This document shows, piece by piece, positions 9,688-17,574 of a stretch of 64,000 nucleotides of DNA. This DNA is from Lachnospiraceae bacterium (GTDB lineage Bacteria > Bacillota_A > Clostridia > Lachnospirales > Lachnospiraceae): positions 22,897 to 86,896 of the forward strand of contig JAEEWS010000008.1 of the NCBI GenBank assembly GCA_016287765.1. Direction: 5' to 3'. Numbering within the stretch: the first letter of the stretch is position 1; each line of letters begins with the position of its first letter. The notes under the pieces are model-generated. The model saw only the letters and a program-made list of their open reading frames with translations, did no database searches and was not told the origin of the DNA. The translations under genes and the position numbers were made by a program.

Positions 9688-10676
9688 TCGTTGTAAGGGG
9701 CAGGGGACTCCGGATGCTTTTCCGGATACATCCAGCCCTTATACTGTCGGATCTGATATTTTTCGGTATTTTCTTTTTGAGTCAACGTCTCGTAACGGTA
9801 GTTACGGGGCGTTGTTTTTATGGTTTCGGAAAAGTGGCGGTTAAAACTGGAGACCGAGTGGAACCCCACAGCTTCCGAAATGTCCAGAATGGAATCCTCC
9901 GTACTTCTTAACAGATCGCAGGCTTTGGTTATCCTGGTGCTGTTTATAAAGTCCAGGGGACTGGTGCCCATAATGGAATGAAAAAGACGTCTGAAATGTG
10001 TGGGGCTTAAGTGACAGATCTCTGCCAGGTAATCCACGTCGATCTGCTTTGGATAATTGTCTTCGATATAGTCCAGGACAGGAGATATGACCATGGCATT
10101 TTCGGGAGGATTTTCCGAGGCTGTCACCAGAACACCGCCTTCACTCTGGATCCTTGTGAGCTTTACTATAAGGGACATGAGCAGCCCTGCGGCGCAGACC
10201 CTGTAATGGGGCTTTTGGGCCTCGATCTCATGAACCGTGTCCATAGCCAGCTGATAGATCTCGGGATAGTTATCACGGCTAAGGATATACTTGTAATCCT
10301 TATAGGCTGAAACCGAGAGATCGTAGTTCTTGACAGTGGCATTGGGGATAAGGTTTTTCATAAATTCCTCAACATTTATGAAAAGATAGGACCAATGACT
10401 TTCCGTGCCTTCGCCGGACCAGGTGGTGTGGGGAATGTTCCTTGGAACACAGGTTACATCACCGGCCTTAAAGAAAAGGGGCTCCTTTCGACCGTTAAAG
10501 GCCATATAACCGCTGTCGGAATGGCAGATACCGATCTCCAGGCAATTATGAAAATGAAGATTGGGACTGGGAGTGCTGGATATCCTCCAATAGTCTCCCG
10601 AAAGAAGGAGAACGGGAAAGTCATGGGGAAGATAATAGTTTCTGTATTCTGCGACTGCATTTTTGGGTTTTGGCAT
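9675..10676 (-). CDS. AraC-family transcriptional regulator with N-terminal cupin domain
   Basis: 333 residues. The N-terminal half is a cupin-like sugar-binding domain (LHFHNCLEIG, GDVTCVPRNIPHT). The last ~100 residues are the AraC double helix-turn-helix (YLAEICHLSPTHFRRLFHSIMG and ISEAVGFHSVSSFNRHFSE). Unlike the regulator at the left edge it is soluble, so it should sense a cytoplasmic sugar such as rhamnose or an RG-I intermediate. It is divergent from the permease gene at 10987, which makes the 310-base gap its likely target. AGAGGTG precedes the start. A role as local activator of the transporter/hydrolase operon is inferred from position. Confidence 0.9.
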   Translation of the reverse strand: MPKPKNAVAEYRNYYLPHDFPVLLLSGDYWRISSTPSPNLHFHNCLEIGICHSDSGYMAFNGRKEPLFFKAGDVTCVPRNIPHTTWSGEGTESHWSYLFINVEEFMKNLIPNATVKNYDLSVSAYKDYKYILSRDNYPEIYQLAMDTVHEIEAQKPHYRVCAAGLLMSLIVKLTRIQSEGGVLVTASENPPENAMVISPVLDYIEDNYPKQIDVDYLAEICHLSPTHFRRLFHSIMGTSPLDFINSTRITKACDLLRSTEDSILDISEAVGFHSVSSFNRHFSETIKTTPRNYRYETLTQKENTEKYQIRQYKGWMYPEKHPESPAPYNDQSR

Positions 10677-10986
10677 TGCACACCTCTGTACGTTTTGTAA
10701 TTTGTAGATTTTGACCTTTTATTATCACATTTGAATGAACAATAACAAAAAAATACGTAAAAAAAATACTTTTATTTCAATATCCTATAAAACATTACTA
10801 AAAAGCAGTGAAATGGTAAAGGGGATTTAGTAGAAAATTCCTATACATAACCGGGAATATTTTAACATAAATGGTTGAAAATGCATAGTTTTATTTTTGC
10901 TATGATTAGAAAATCATTAAAAAAAGGATAATAATTAAGATCAAGGTCCCTCGGGATCTCATGTGAAGTGTTAAGGAGAAACAACA
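10677..10986. promoter_or_regulatory. Divergent regulatory region between AraC regulator and transporter operon
   Basis: AT-rich gap of 310 bases with no plausible gene. For the + strand, an extended -10 (TGC then TATGAT at 10901-10906) lies about 80 bases upstream of the permease start, with no good -35 box, as expected for an activator-dependent promoter. A clear AraC operator repeat was not identified by eye. Confidence 0.5.
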
Positions 10987-11931
10987 ATGGCAAAAAACAG
11001 AGCAGCTTCGATAAGAGCAAGAAGAGAGACCAAAAAAGCTGTAAAAAGGGATTGGCAGCTTTATCTCATGTTGCTGATACCGGTAGCATTGGTAGTGATC
11101 TTCAGCTATGCATCCTATCCGGGTTTACGCATGGCATTTATGAATTATAAACCGGCTAAGGGCTATTCGGGCAGTGAATGGGTCGGAATGGGGATGTTCA
11201 AAAAGATCTTTAATGATTCGGACTTTATCAGAGCATTAAGAAACTCCCTTTGCTTTAACCTCCTGGATCTGTTTGTGGGATTTCCTGTTCCCATTATCCT
11301 GGCACTTATGTTAAATGAACTCAGACTTTTAAGGTTCAAGAAGGTATCTCAAACGATCCTCTACCTTCCGCACTTTCTTTCCTGGGCGATCATCGGCTCC
11401 GTGGCTTACACCATGTTCCGTCCTTCATCGGGCCTTGTAAATATGGTCCTCATGAAGGCAGGGCTCATAGGATCCGGTATTCCCTTCCTGACAGAAAAAT
11501 GGCATTGGGCGGTAAGCTATCTGCTCATAGGTGTATGGCAGGGAATGGGATGGGGCACCATCCTTTATCTGGCGGCTATCACCAGTATCAACGGAGAATT
11601 GTATGAAGCGGCAATGATAGACGGTGCCGGAAGATGGAAGAGAATGTGGCACATCACGTTACCGGGTATAAAAGGAACCATAGTTACACTTCTTATCATG
11701 AATCTGGGAAGAGTAATGGGAAGTAACCTGGAAAGACTTACGGCATTGGATAATACTCAGGTCAGAGATTTCGAGTATCAGCTCGCGGTTTACATTTATG
11801 AAAAAGGTCTCGGCAGCGGTAAATTCTCTCAAGGCACCGCAGTGGGACTGTTCCAGTCATTGGTCGGTCTGATCCTTGTTCTTGTGGCGGACAGGGTTGC
11901 CAAGTGGCTTGGAGAAGAAGGCTTATTATAA
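10987..11931 (+). CDS. Sugar ABC transporter permease, LplB/YteP type
   Basis: 314 residues with about six membrane segments and the cytoplasmic EAA loop (YEAAMIDGAGRWKRMWHITLP) that contacts the ATPase. The basic N-terminus followed by LYLMLLIPVALVVIF is typical of the LplB/YteP branch that imports pectin-derived oligosaccharides. AAGGAGAAAC precedes the ATG. It forms a unit with the permease at 11951 and the binding protein at 12947. No ATPase gene accompanies them, so a shared MsmX-type ATPase is expected; one is encoded at 45203. Confidence 0.9.
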   Translation: MAKNRAASIRARRETKKAVKRDWQLYLMLLIPVALVVIFSYASYPGLRMAFMNYKPAKGYSGSEWVGMGMFKKIFNDSDFIRALRNSLCFNLLDLFVGFPVPIILALMLNELRLLRFKKVSQTILYLPHFLSWAIIGSVAYTMFRPSSGLVNMVLMKAGLIGSGIPFLTEKWHWAVSYLLIGVWQGMGWGTILYLAAITSINGELYEAAMIDGAGRWKRMWHITLPGIKGTIVTLLIMNLGRVMGSNLERLTALDNTQVRDFEYQLAVYIYEKGLGSGKFSQGTAVGLFQSLVGLILVLVADRVAKWLGEEGLL

Positions 11932-11950
11932 ACGGAGCGTGGATCATATT

Positions 11951-12880
11951 ATGAGTATTTTTAAGAAAAAAGAAGAATCGAACAGTTCATCCGACGGAAG
12001 CAGAGCGATAGTTAAGCTTCATGTCAGTGACTTCGTAATAGTTTTTGTTTTGATATTGCTTTGTGCTACCTGTATCTTTCCCTTTTGGCACGTGCTGGTA
12101 AAGTCCATTTCCGGCAACGGAGCGGTAATGGCCAAGGAAGTTTACTTCTGGCCCAAGGATTTTTCCCTGGAAGCCTATTCCTCTGTTTTTGGAAATTCAT
12201 CCATGACCAGATCCATGTTGTACAGCGCGGGAGTTACCCTGATCTTCACCTTACTGGGAATGATAGTCTGCACATGTGCCGCTTATCCTCTTTCCAAAAA
12301 GAGACTTAAGGGAAAAAGGTTTTTCACTTTCGTCCTCATGGTACCCATGTACTTTTCAGCCGGAATGATACCCGCCTATCTCCTCATGAATGACCTTCAT
12401 CTGATAGATACCATGTGGGTACTTATCCTGCCCCTGATCTATTCACCTTACAACATGCTTGTAATGAAGACCTATTTTCAGGGTTCCATCCCCGATTCAC
12501 TTGAGGAATCTGCGTTTTTGGATGGAGCAACCAATATGCAGATATTGGGAAAGATCGTGATCCCATTAAGTAAGCCCATCATTGCCACACTTTCATTGTT
12601 CTATGCTGTGGGACGTTGGAATTCCTATGCGGATAATATGTACTATATCACTTCGGATAAATTGAGACTTATCCAGTATAAGCTCTATCTCCTTGTAAAA
12701 GGAGCGGAGGCTTCCATAAACACATCTCTGGGAGATGTGGGAGGAGCCACCAATACGGCAACTCCTGAAGTGCTTCAGGCAGCTTGCATCATGTTTGTTA
12801 CCATTCCCATCATTATCATTTACCCTTTCCTTCAGAAATATTTTGTTAAGGGTGCTATGATCGGAGCGGTAAAAGGTTGA
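11951..12880 (+). CDS. Sugar ABC transporter permease, LplC/YtcP type
   Basis: 309 residues from the ATG at 11951. An upstream in-frame start at 11876 would overlap the previous gene by over 50 bases and lacks a ribosome site, whereas GGAGCG precedes 11951. About six membrane segments are seen and the EAA loop reads EESAFLDGATNMQILGKIVIP. It is the partner of the permease at 10987, separated by 19 bases. The protein ends FVKGAMIGAVKG, the usual terminus of this family, so the gene is complete. Confidence 0.9.
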   Translation: MSIFKKKEESNSSSDGSRAIVKLHVSDFVIVFVLILLCATCIFPFWHVLVKSISGNGAVMAKEVYFWPKDFSLEAYSSVFGNSSMTRSMLYSAGVTLIFTLLGMIVCTCAAYPLSKKRLKGKRFFTFVLMVPMYFSAGMIPAYLLMNDLHLIDTMWVLILPLIYSPYNMLVMKTYFQGSIPDSLEESAFLDGATNMQILGKIVIPLSKPIIATLSLFYAVGRWNSYADNMYYITSDKLRLIQYKLYLLVKGAEASINTSLGDVGGATNTATPEVLQAACIMFVTIPIIIIYPFLQKYFVKGAMIGAVKG

Positions 12881-12885
12881 TGTTT

Positions 12886-12902
12886 ACCTGCATAGTGCAG
12901 GT
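12886..12902 (+). promoter_or_regulatory. Short hairpin between permease and binding-protein genes
   Basis: ACCTGCA and TGCAGGT form a perfect 7-bp stem with a three-base loop in the 66-base gap, with no U-tract. Such hairpins between permease and binding-protein genes often mark a processing or stability boundary; that role here is inference. Confidence 0.4.
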
Positions 12903-12946
12903 TTACATATCGTGACTACACACGAAAATACAGGAGGAAAATATTT

Positions 12947-14611
12947 ATGAAGAAAAGCTTCAAGAGACTCCTTACCGCAGCGCTTACCGGAGCATTGGCC
13001 GTTTCAATGCTTGCAGGATGCGGTAAGGATAAGACAAACGGCGGAACGGTGGATAACATTTCCAAAACCGTTGCCGGAATTGAGGGATGGTCGGCATTTA
13101 AGGACAAGGTTACCTTAAGGATCCCCGTATATCAGCGTGCTACTCCCAACGGTGCAGCTGATGCCGCAAATAACTACTGGACTAAGTGGGTTCAGAAGGA
13201 ATTCGGCGACAAGTACAATATCAATGTGGAATATGTAGCTCTTGCCCGCGGACAGGAGAATGAACTCTATGCTGCGAAGGCAGCTGCAAAGCAGCTTCCC
13301 GTTTGCTGCTTCGAGTATGACTATCCCGACGTTACTCTTTATCAGAGTGAAGGTTACTTCTCGGAGTATGATAAGGACTGGTTCGCACATATTGCACCTA
13401 CCTATTGGAAGGCTATGACAGACAACGGTCTTGATAAGTACACAGACATCAACGGTGAGACAGTACTCCTTATCGGTACAAGACCTTACGGTAAGACCAA
13501 TTATCAGTTCGTTACGTTCTATCGTGCAGACTGGGTAAAGGCTGCAGGTTATGATGAGTATCCCGAAGATCCCGATGAACTTCTCAAGATGTATGAAAAG
13601 ATCAAGAAGCTGGGCCTCGGCGGCGAGCATCTTCTCGGCGGTACAAAGGTTGAAGGCAACGGCGTAGATCAGAACTATCCTTACAGAACCTATCCTCAGG
13701 ATAAGCTCCTCTGGGCTACAACCGGTGACTATTCCATTCCCGCTCTTTCAACAGAAGCTCAGAAAGCTTTCCTTAAGTGGCAGAACAAGCTTTATAATCT
13801 GGGATACATCGATGACGAGTACAATACAAGAACTTCCGACTATGCTATCAGTGATTTCGTAAGCGGAAAGACTCTTACCTACAGCTGCTATGCTACAAAC
13901 AATGTAGATGTTTTAAATCAGTTCTATAAAGCAAATCCCAATGCTTCTCTCGGTATTGTTGTTAACCACGGTCCTAAGACATTTGCTGACGGCACCTGCA
14001 ATGCATTCCGTCCCAACGGTATCTTCGGTGAGTACATCGGATTCTCTTCACAGGCTACAGAAGAAGAGAAGACAGCATTTGCTATGTACCTTGAGTGGAT
14101 GAGCCAGCCCGATATTCTCTTCACCTTACAGTGGGGCTTTGAAGGCGTAAACTTCAATTATGTTAACGGTACACCCGTTTCCGTAGCAGATCAGTCAGGT
14201 ATTCTTGAGCAGCAGAGCCACAACAACAACGTTGATATGTGGTGCCTCGTAACAGCTACCAGATCTCTCGGAAATGTTGACAAGGATATCCAGGCCATTA
14301 CTCCTACAGGTTACAAGGATTCCGATGCTTTCCTTAAGCAGATCAAGGCCAACTACGAGGGTCAGCTTGCCTGCTATGAAGCAGGTCTTGCATCACCCGA
14401 TTGTATGTTCCAGGTATCCATCGCATCTTCCGATGAATACAAGAACACCCTTCTTTCCAAGTACGCTGAACTCCGCGATAAGATCGTTATGGGGTCCGAA
14501 GCGGATTTCGAAAAGAATTATAAGGCAGCCAGCGATGAGTACCTTAAGGCAGGCTACCAGGCTATCATTGATGAGAAGACAAAAGCTTTCAATGAAGGCA
14601 AATATAACTAA
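12947..14611 (+). CDS. Extracellular solute-binding lipoprotein (LplA/YtcQ-like)
   Basis: 554 residues. It has a lipoprotein signal of a basic start, a hydrophobic core and lipobox SMLAGC. The mature part looks like a family 1 oligosaccharide-binding protein. AGGAGG lies just upstream. Codon use here is more uniform (many GCT, GTA, CTT codons) than in the neighbours, as expected of a highly expressed binding protein. It follows the two permeases directly and so is their most likely partner. The ligand is probably an RG-I oligosaccharide, judging from the flanking GH105, esterase and GH112 genes. Confidence 0.92.
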   Translation: MKKSFKRLLTAALTGALAVSMLAGCGKDKTNGGTVDNISKTVAGIEGWSAFKDKVTLRIPVYQRATPNGAADAANNYWTKWVQKEFGDKYNINVEYVALARGQENELYAAKAAAKQLPVCCFEYDYPDVTLYQSEGYFSEYDKDWFAHIAPTYWKAMTDNGLDKYTDINGETVLLIGTRPYGKTNYQFVTFYRADWVKAAGYDEYPEDPDELLKMYEKIKKLGLGGEHLLGGTKVEGNGVDQNYPYRTYPQDKLLWATTGDYSIPALSTEAQKAFLKWQNKLYNLGYIDDEYNTRTSDYAISDFVSGKTLTYSCYATNNVDVLNQFYKANPNASLGIVVNHGPKTFADGTCNAFRPNGIFGEYIGFSSQATEEEKTAFAMYLEWMSQPDILFTLQWGFEGVNFNYVNGTPVSVADQSGILEQQSHNNNVDMWCLVTATRSLGNVDKDIQAITPTGYKDSDAFLKQIKANYEGQLACYEAGLASPDCMFQVSIASSDEYKNTLLSKYAELRDKIVMGSEADFEKNYKAASDEYLKAGYQAIIDEKTKAFNEGKYN

Positions 14612-14633
14612 GTTTAATATTCTTAGGTTCATG

Positions 14634-14661
14634 CAGACCTCCCTGGCCATTGGGAGGTCTG
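14634..14661 (+). terminator. Hairpin after binding-protein gene (weak terminator or 3' stabiliser)
   Basis: CAGACCTCCC pairs perfectly with GGGAGGTCTG (10 bp, eight-base loop), followed by TGTTGT rather than a clean T-run. It lies 22 bases after the binding-protein stop and 136 bases before the GH105 gene. Partial termination would give the binding protein higher expression than the enzymes downstream. Confidence 0.55.
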
Positions 14662-14797
14662 TGTTGTAAAGGGGAGAAAAACGGCTTTTCTTCCCTTCAG
14701 AGCACAGAAAAATATGAAGTGATTATAGAGATTATTGAGGTTTTGAGATAAAATAAGATCAGCAAATTGCCCCTTAAGGGCGGAAACGGAGAAGCAT

Positions 14798-15847
14798 ATG
14801 AATTTAGAGATGAATGAACAAGAGATCAGGGACGTCATTGACAAGATCGTTAAACGTACAATGAAAATGGACCTTACCTGGGACTGGCCCTGTGGAGTAG
14901 CTTATTACGGCATCGCGGATGCATATGAAAAAACAGGAAACGAGGAGTATCTTAAACTTCTTAAAGACAGAATAGATGAACTAATCGATCTTGGACTTCC
15001 CAAGGTCTGGACGGTAAACGCCTGTGCCATGGGACATTGCCTTGTAAGCCTTTATAAGGCTACAGGCGAGCAGAAGTACTGGGACATCGTTATGAGCAAG
15101 ATCGAGTACTTAAGGAAAGATGCCCTGAGATTCGGAGATAATGTTTTACAGCACACAGTATCAGCAAACAACGATTTCCCGGAACAGTGCTGGGCAGATA
15201 CTCTCTTTATGGCAGCATTTTTGCTTCTCAGGGTGGGAGTTGAGCTTAAGGATGAGGATATAATAAATGATGCTTTAAATCAGTGGTATTGGCACATCAA
15301 GTTCCTGCAGGATCCGGAAACAGGCCTTTATTATCACGGTTGGGATAATATCGCGGGCAATCATATGTCCGGCTTCTATTGGGGAAGAGCCAATGCATGG
15401 GCTGCCTTCACCATGTCTCAGGTAGGAGAGATACTTCCCAAGTGCTATCTCTATCCCAAGTACATGGATGTGGCAGGTTCTTTAAACGAGCAATTGGGAG
15501 CAATAAAGCTTCTTCAGACTGAAAACGGACTTTGGAGAACCATCCTGGACGATGAAGAATCCTACGAAGAGATCTCAGCTTCCGCAGGTATCGGAGCGGC
15601 CATGGTTTCAAGAGGAAATCCTCTCCATACAAAATATATCAATAAGACCATTAAGGGAATGCTGGCAAACATCAGCCCCGACGGCAGAGTGTTGAACGTT
15701 TCCGGAGGAACTGCCGTAATGAGAGACAGAGACGGCTACAGAAACATTTCCAAGGATTGGATCCAGGGATGGGGGCAGGGACTTGCTTTGGCATTTTTTG
15801 ACAGAGTGCTGATCTCAGGAAAGATCGCTAAGGATGGAGCACTGTAA
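14798..15847 (+). CDS. GH105 unsaturated rhamnogalacturonyl hydrolase (YteR/YesR-like)
   Basis: 349 residues with an (alpha/alpha)6-barrel pattern. The expected catalytic Asp is Asp134 in CWADTLFMA, and WGRANAWAAF matches the conserved WGR-N-W segment of the family. These enzymes hydrate the 4,5-unsaturated galacturonyl residue left by rhamnogalacturonan lyases and so release the adjoining rhamnose. No signal peptide, hence cytoplasmic. It acts logically after the PL26 lyase. The start has GGAGAAGC upstream. The stop overlaps the extended frame of the next gene, showing tight coupling. Confidence 0.92.
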   Translation: MNLEMNEQEIRDVIDKIVKRTMKMDLTWDWPCGVAYYGIADAYEKTGNEEYLKLLKDRIDELIDLGLPKVWTVNACAMGHCLVSLYKATGEQKYWDIVMSKIEYLRKDALRFGDNVLQHTVSANNDFPEQCWADTLFMAAFLLLRVGVELKDEDIINDALNQWYWHIKFLQDPETGLYYHGWDNIAGNHMSGFYWGRANAWAAFTMSQVGEILPKCYLYPKYMDVAGSLNEQLGAIKLLQTENGLWRTILDDEESYEEISASAGIGAAMVSRGNPLHTKYINKTIKGMLANISPDGRVLNVSGGTAVMRDRDGYRNISKDWIQGWGQGLALAFFDRVLISGKIAKDGAL

Positions 15848-15848
15848 T

Positions 15849-17561
15849 ATGTTGCATTTTGCTTTTAATGAGATAGAAAAAGGGAAAAGGGTAAGAAACA
15901 GTGACCTGTATGACAAGACCCGGGGTTACGGATTCATTACGGACAAGAATGAGCCTGTGCCCGGACTCGGGAACCATTTCACCCTTCCCTCTTACTATAA
16001 AGATGAAGATGTGGTAAAGATATCAGAGACAAAGGAGGGAGTCTGCATAGATCAGGCTGAGAGCTGTAAAAGGCTGGAAGCGGCTGAGGGCAGACTCATT
16101 CCCCTTATGTTTGCCGCAGATGTACCCGAATACGGAAATTACAGGGTGAGAGTCAAGTTTACCGCCACCGGCGAGGTGCTGGTTTTCACCGGCAGCAGAA
16201 GACTGTCTTTCAGGCAGGATATCCTTGTGAGAACAACGGTAAATGTTTGTTTTGATGTCAACGTGAGTCGGATCATTCCCCGAGGTAAGACGGAACCCGG
16301 AGAAAGAAGGACTGTATTTGTTTCACTTTTGGGACAGGATGCGGTACTTTCAGAGATAGAGATAGATAAAGCGGATACCCCCACCGTATTTATTTACGGT
16401 GATTCCACCGTAACGGATCAGCCCGCCGATTATCCCTGGGCACCCGGAAGCAGTTATTCCGGCTGGGGACAGATGCTATCCGATCATCTGCAAAATGTGG
16501 CGGTATCCAATCATGCTCACTCAGGTCTTACCACGGAGTCCTTCAGAAGCGAGGGCCATTACGATATAGCCCGTAAGATGCTTAAGGCCGGTGATTATGT
16601 TATGATGCAGTTTGCACACAACGATCAGAAGCTTGCTCACTTAAAGGCCGGGGAGGGTTACAGAGACAGGATAGTGGCCTATATAAACGAAACCCGTGAG
16701 GCAGGAGCCTTCCCCATCATAGTGACACCTCTTGCAAGAAACACCTGGAAACCTGATAAAGGCGGATATAACGATCTTTTGAAGGAATATGCCGAGGAGT
16801 GTATAAATATCGGTAAGGAGTTTAATGTTCCGGTGGTGGATCTTCACGGATTCAGCATGAATGAGATCCTAAGGGACGGACTGGAATCCTCCAAGAGATT
16901 CTATTTCCCCAAGGATTATACTCACACCAATGACTACGGTGCTTATAAAATGTCCCGTTATATAGCGGGAGAACTGGAAAAGCTTACCGGAGATTACGCT
17001 CCCCTTGCCAAGGCTGTAACCGTGGATGACACGGAATGGAAAACAGATGAGATACCTGTTGTGCCTGAGGTCCCGGAGAGATTTAAGAACAGGGAAAAGC
17101 AGGAAGATGTCCCGGGCACATTTTCGGATGTGGAAAGACCCGATGACAGGCTTTTGAGAGCAGAAGCTCTGGACATGGTCATAAAGGCCGCCAAGTTCTT
17201 CCCTACCAACGTGTTTAATGATATTTACGACGATATAGTGGGACATGAATGGTATGCGGGAACGGTACAATGTGCTTTCCAGAATGGTATCATTCCCAAG
17301 GGGATGATAAAAGACGGAAAGTTCAGACCTGAAGAAGAGATAACTCTGGAAGATCTTATGTGCTTTACGGTTTCGGCCTGTGGAAGCAGAAAATCTCTGC
17401 CTGCGGCCAAAAAGAGTAAGTATGACAGTGTTTGCAATGAATATGCAAAGGAATATATGGGAGTAGCGGTTGCCCTGGGTCTTATAGGTGAAGATGAAGA
17501 TCCCAAGAGGACTGTAATAAGAAAGGATGCGGCTAAGATGTGTTCGCATCTCGGTCTTTAA
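15849..17561 (+). CDS. SGNH rhamnogalacturonan acetylesterase-like protein with C-terminal SLH-like region
   Basis: 570 residues from the ATG at 15849, chosen because GGATGGAG lies about 10 bases upstream; an in-frame ATG at 15834 overlaps the previous gene. An N-terminal beta domain (about 1-170) is followed by an SGNH esterase core: nucleophile Ser in IYGDSTVTD, the segment SSYSGWGQML, and the catalytic Asp/His in DYTHTNDYG. This is the layout of RhgT/YesT enzymes, which remove acetyl groups from RG-I galacturonate. After a linker near residue 425 there are two segments resembling S-layer homology motifs (FNDIYDDIVGHEWYAGTVQ; later GKFRPEEEITLEDLM). No signal peptide is visible, so a cell-wall role for these is doubtful. 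Confidence 0.82.
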   Translation: MLHFAFNEIEKGKRVRNSDLYDKTRGYGFITDKNEPVPGLGNHFTLPSYYKDEDVVKISETKEGVCIDQAESCKRLEAAEGRLIPLMFAADVPEYGNYRVRVKFTATGEVLVFTGSRRLSFRQDILVRTTVNVCFDVNVSRIIPRGKTEPGERRTVFVSLLGQDAVLSEIEIDKADTPTVFIYGDSTVTDQPADYPWAPGSSYSGWGQMLSDHLQNVAVSNHAHSGLTTESFRSEGHYDIARKMLKAGDYVMMQFAHNDQKLAHLKAGEGYRDRIVAYINETREAGAFPIIVTPLARNTWKPDKGGYNDLLKEYAEECINIGKEFNVPVVDLHGFSMNEILRDGLESSKRFYFPKDYTHTNDYGAYKMSRYIAGELEKLTGDYAPLAKAVTVDDTEWKTDEIPVVPEVPERFKNREKQEDVPGTFSDVERPDDRLLRAEALDMVIKAAKFFPTNVFNDIYDDIVGHEWYAGTVQCAFQNGIIPKGMIKDGKFRPEEEITLEDLMCFTVSACGSRKSLPAAKKSKYDSVCNEYAKEYMGVAVALGLIGEDEDPKRTVIRKDAAKMCSHLGL

Positions 17562-17574
17562 AGGAGAGAAATAG

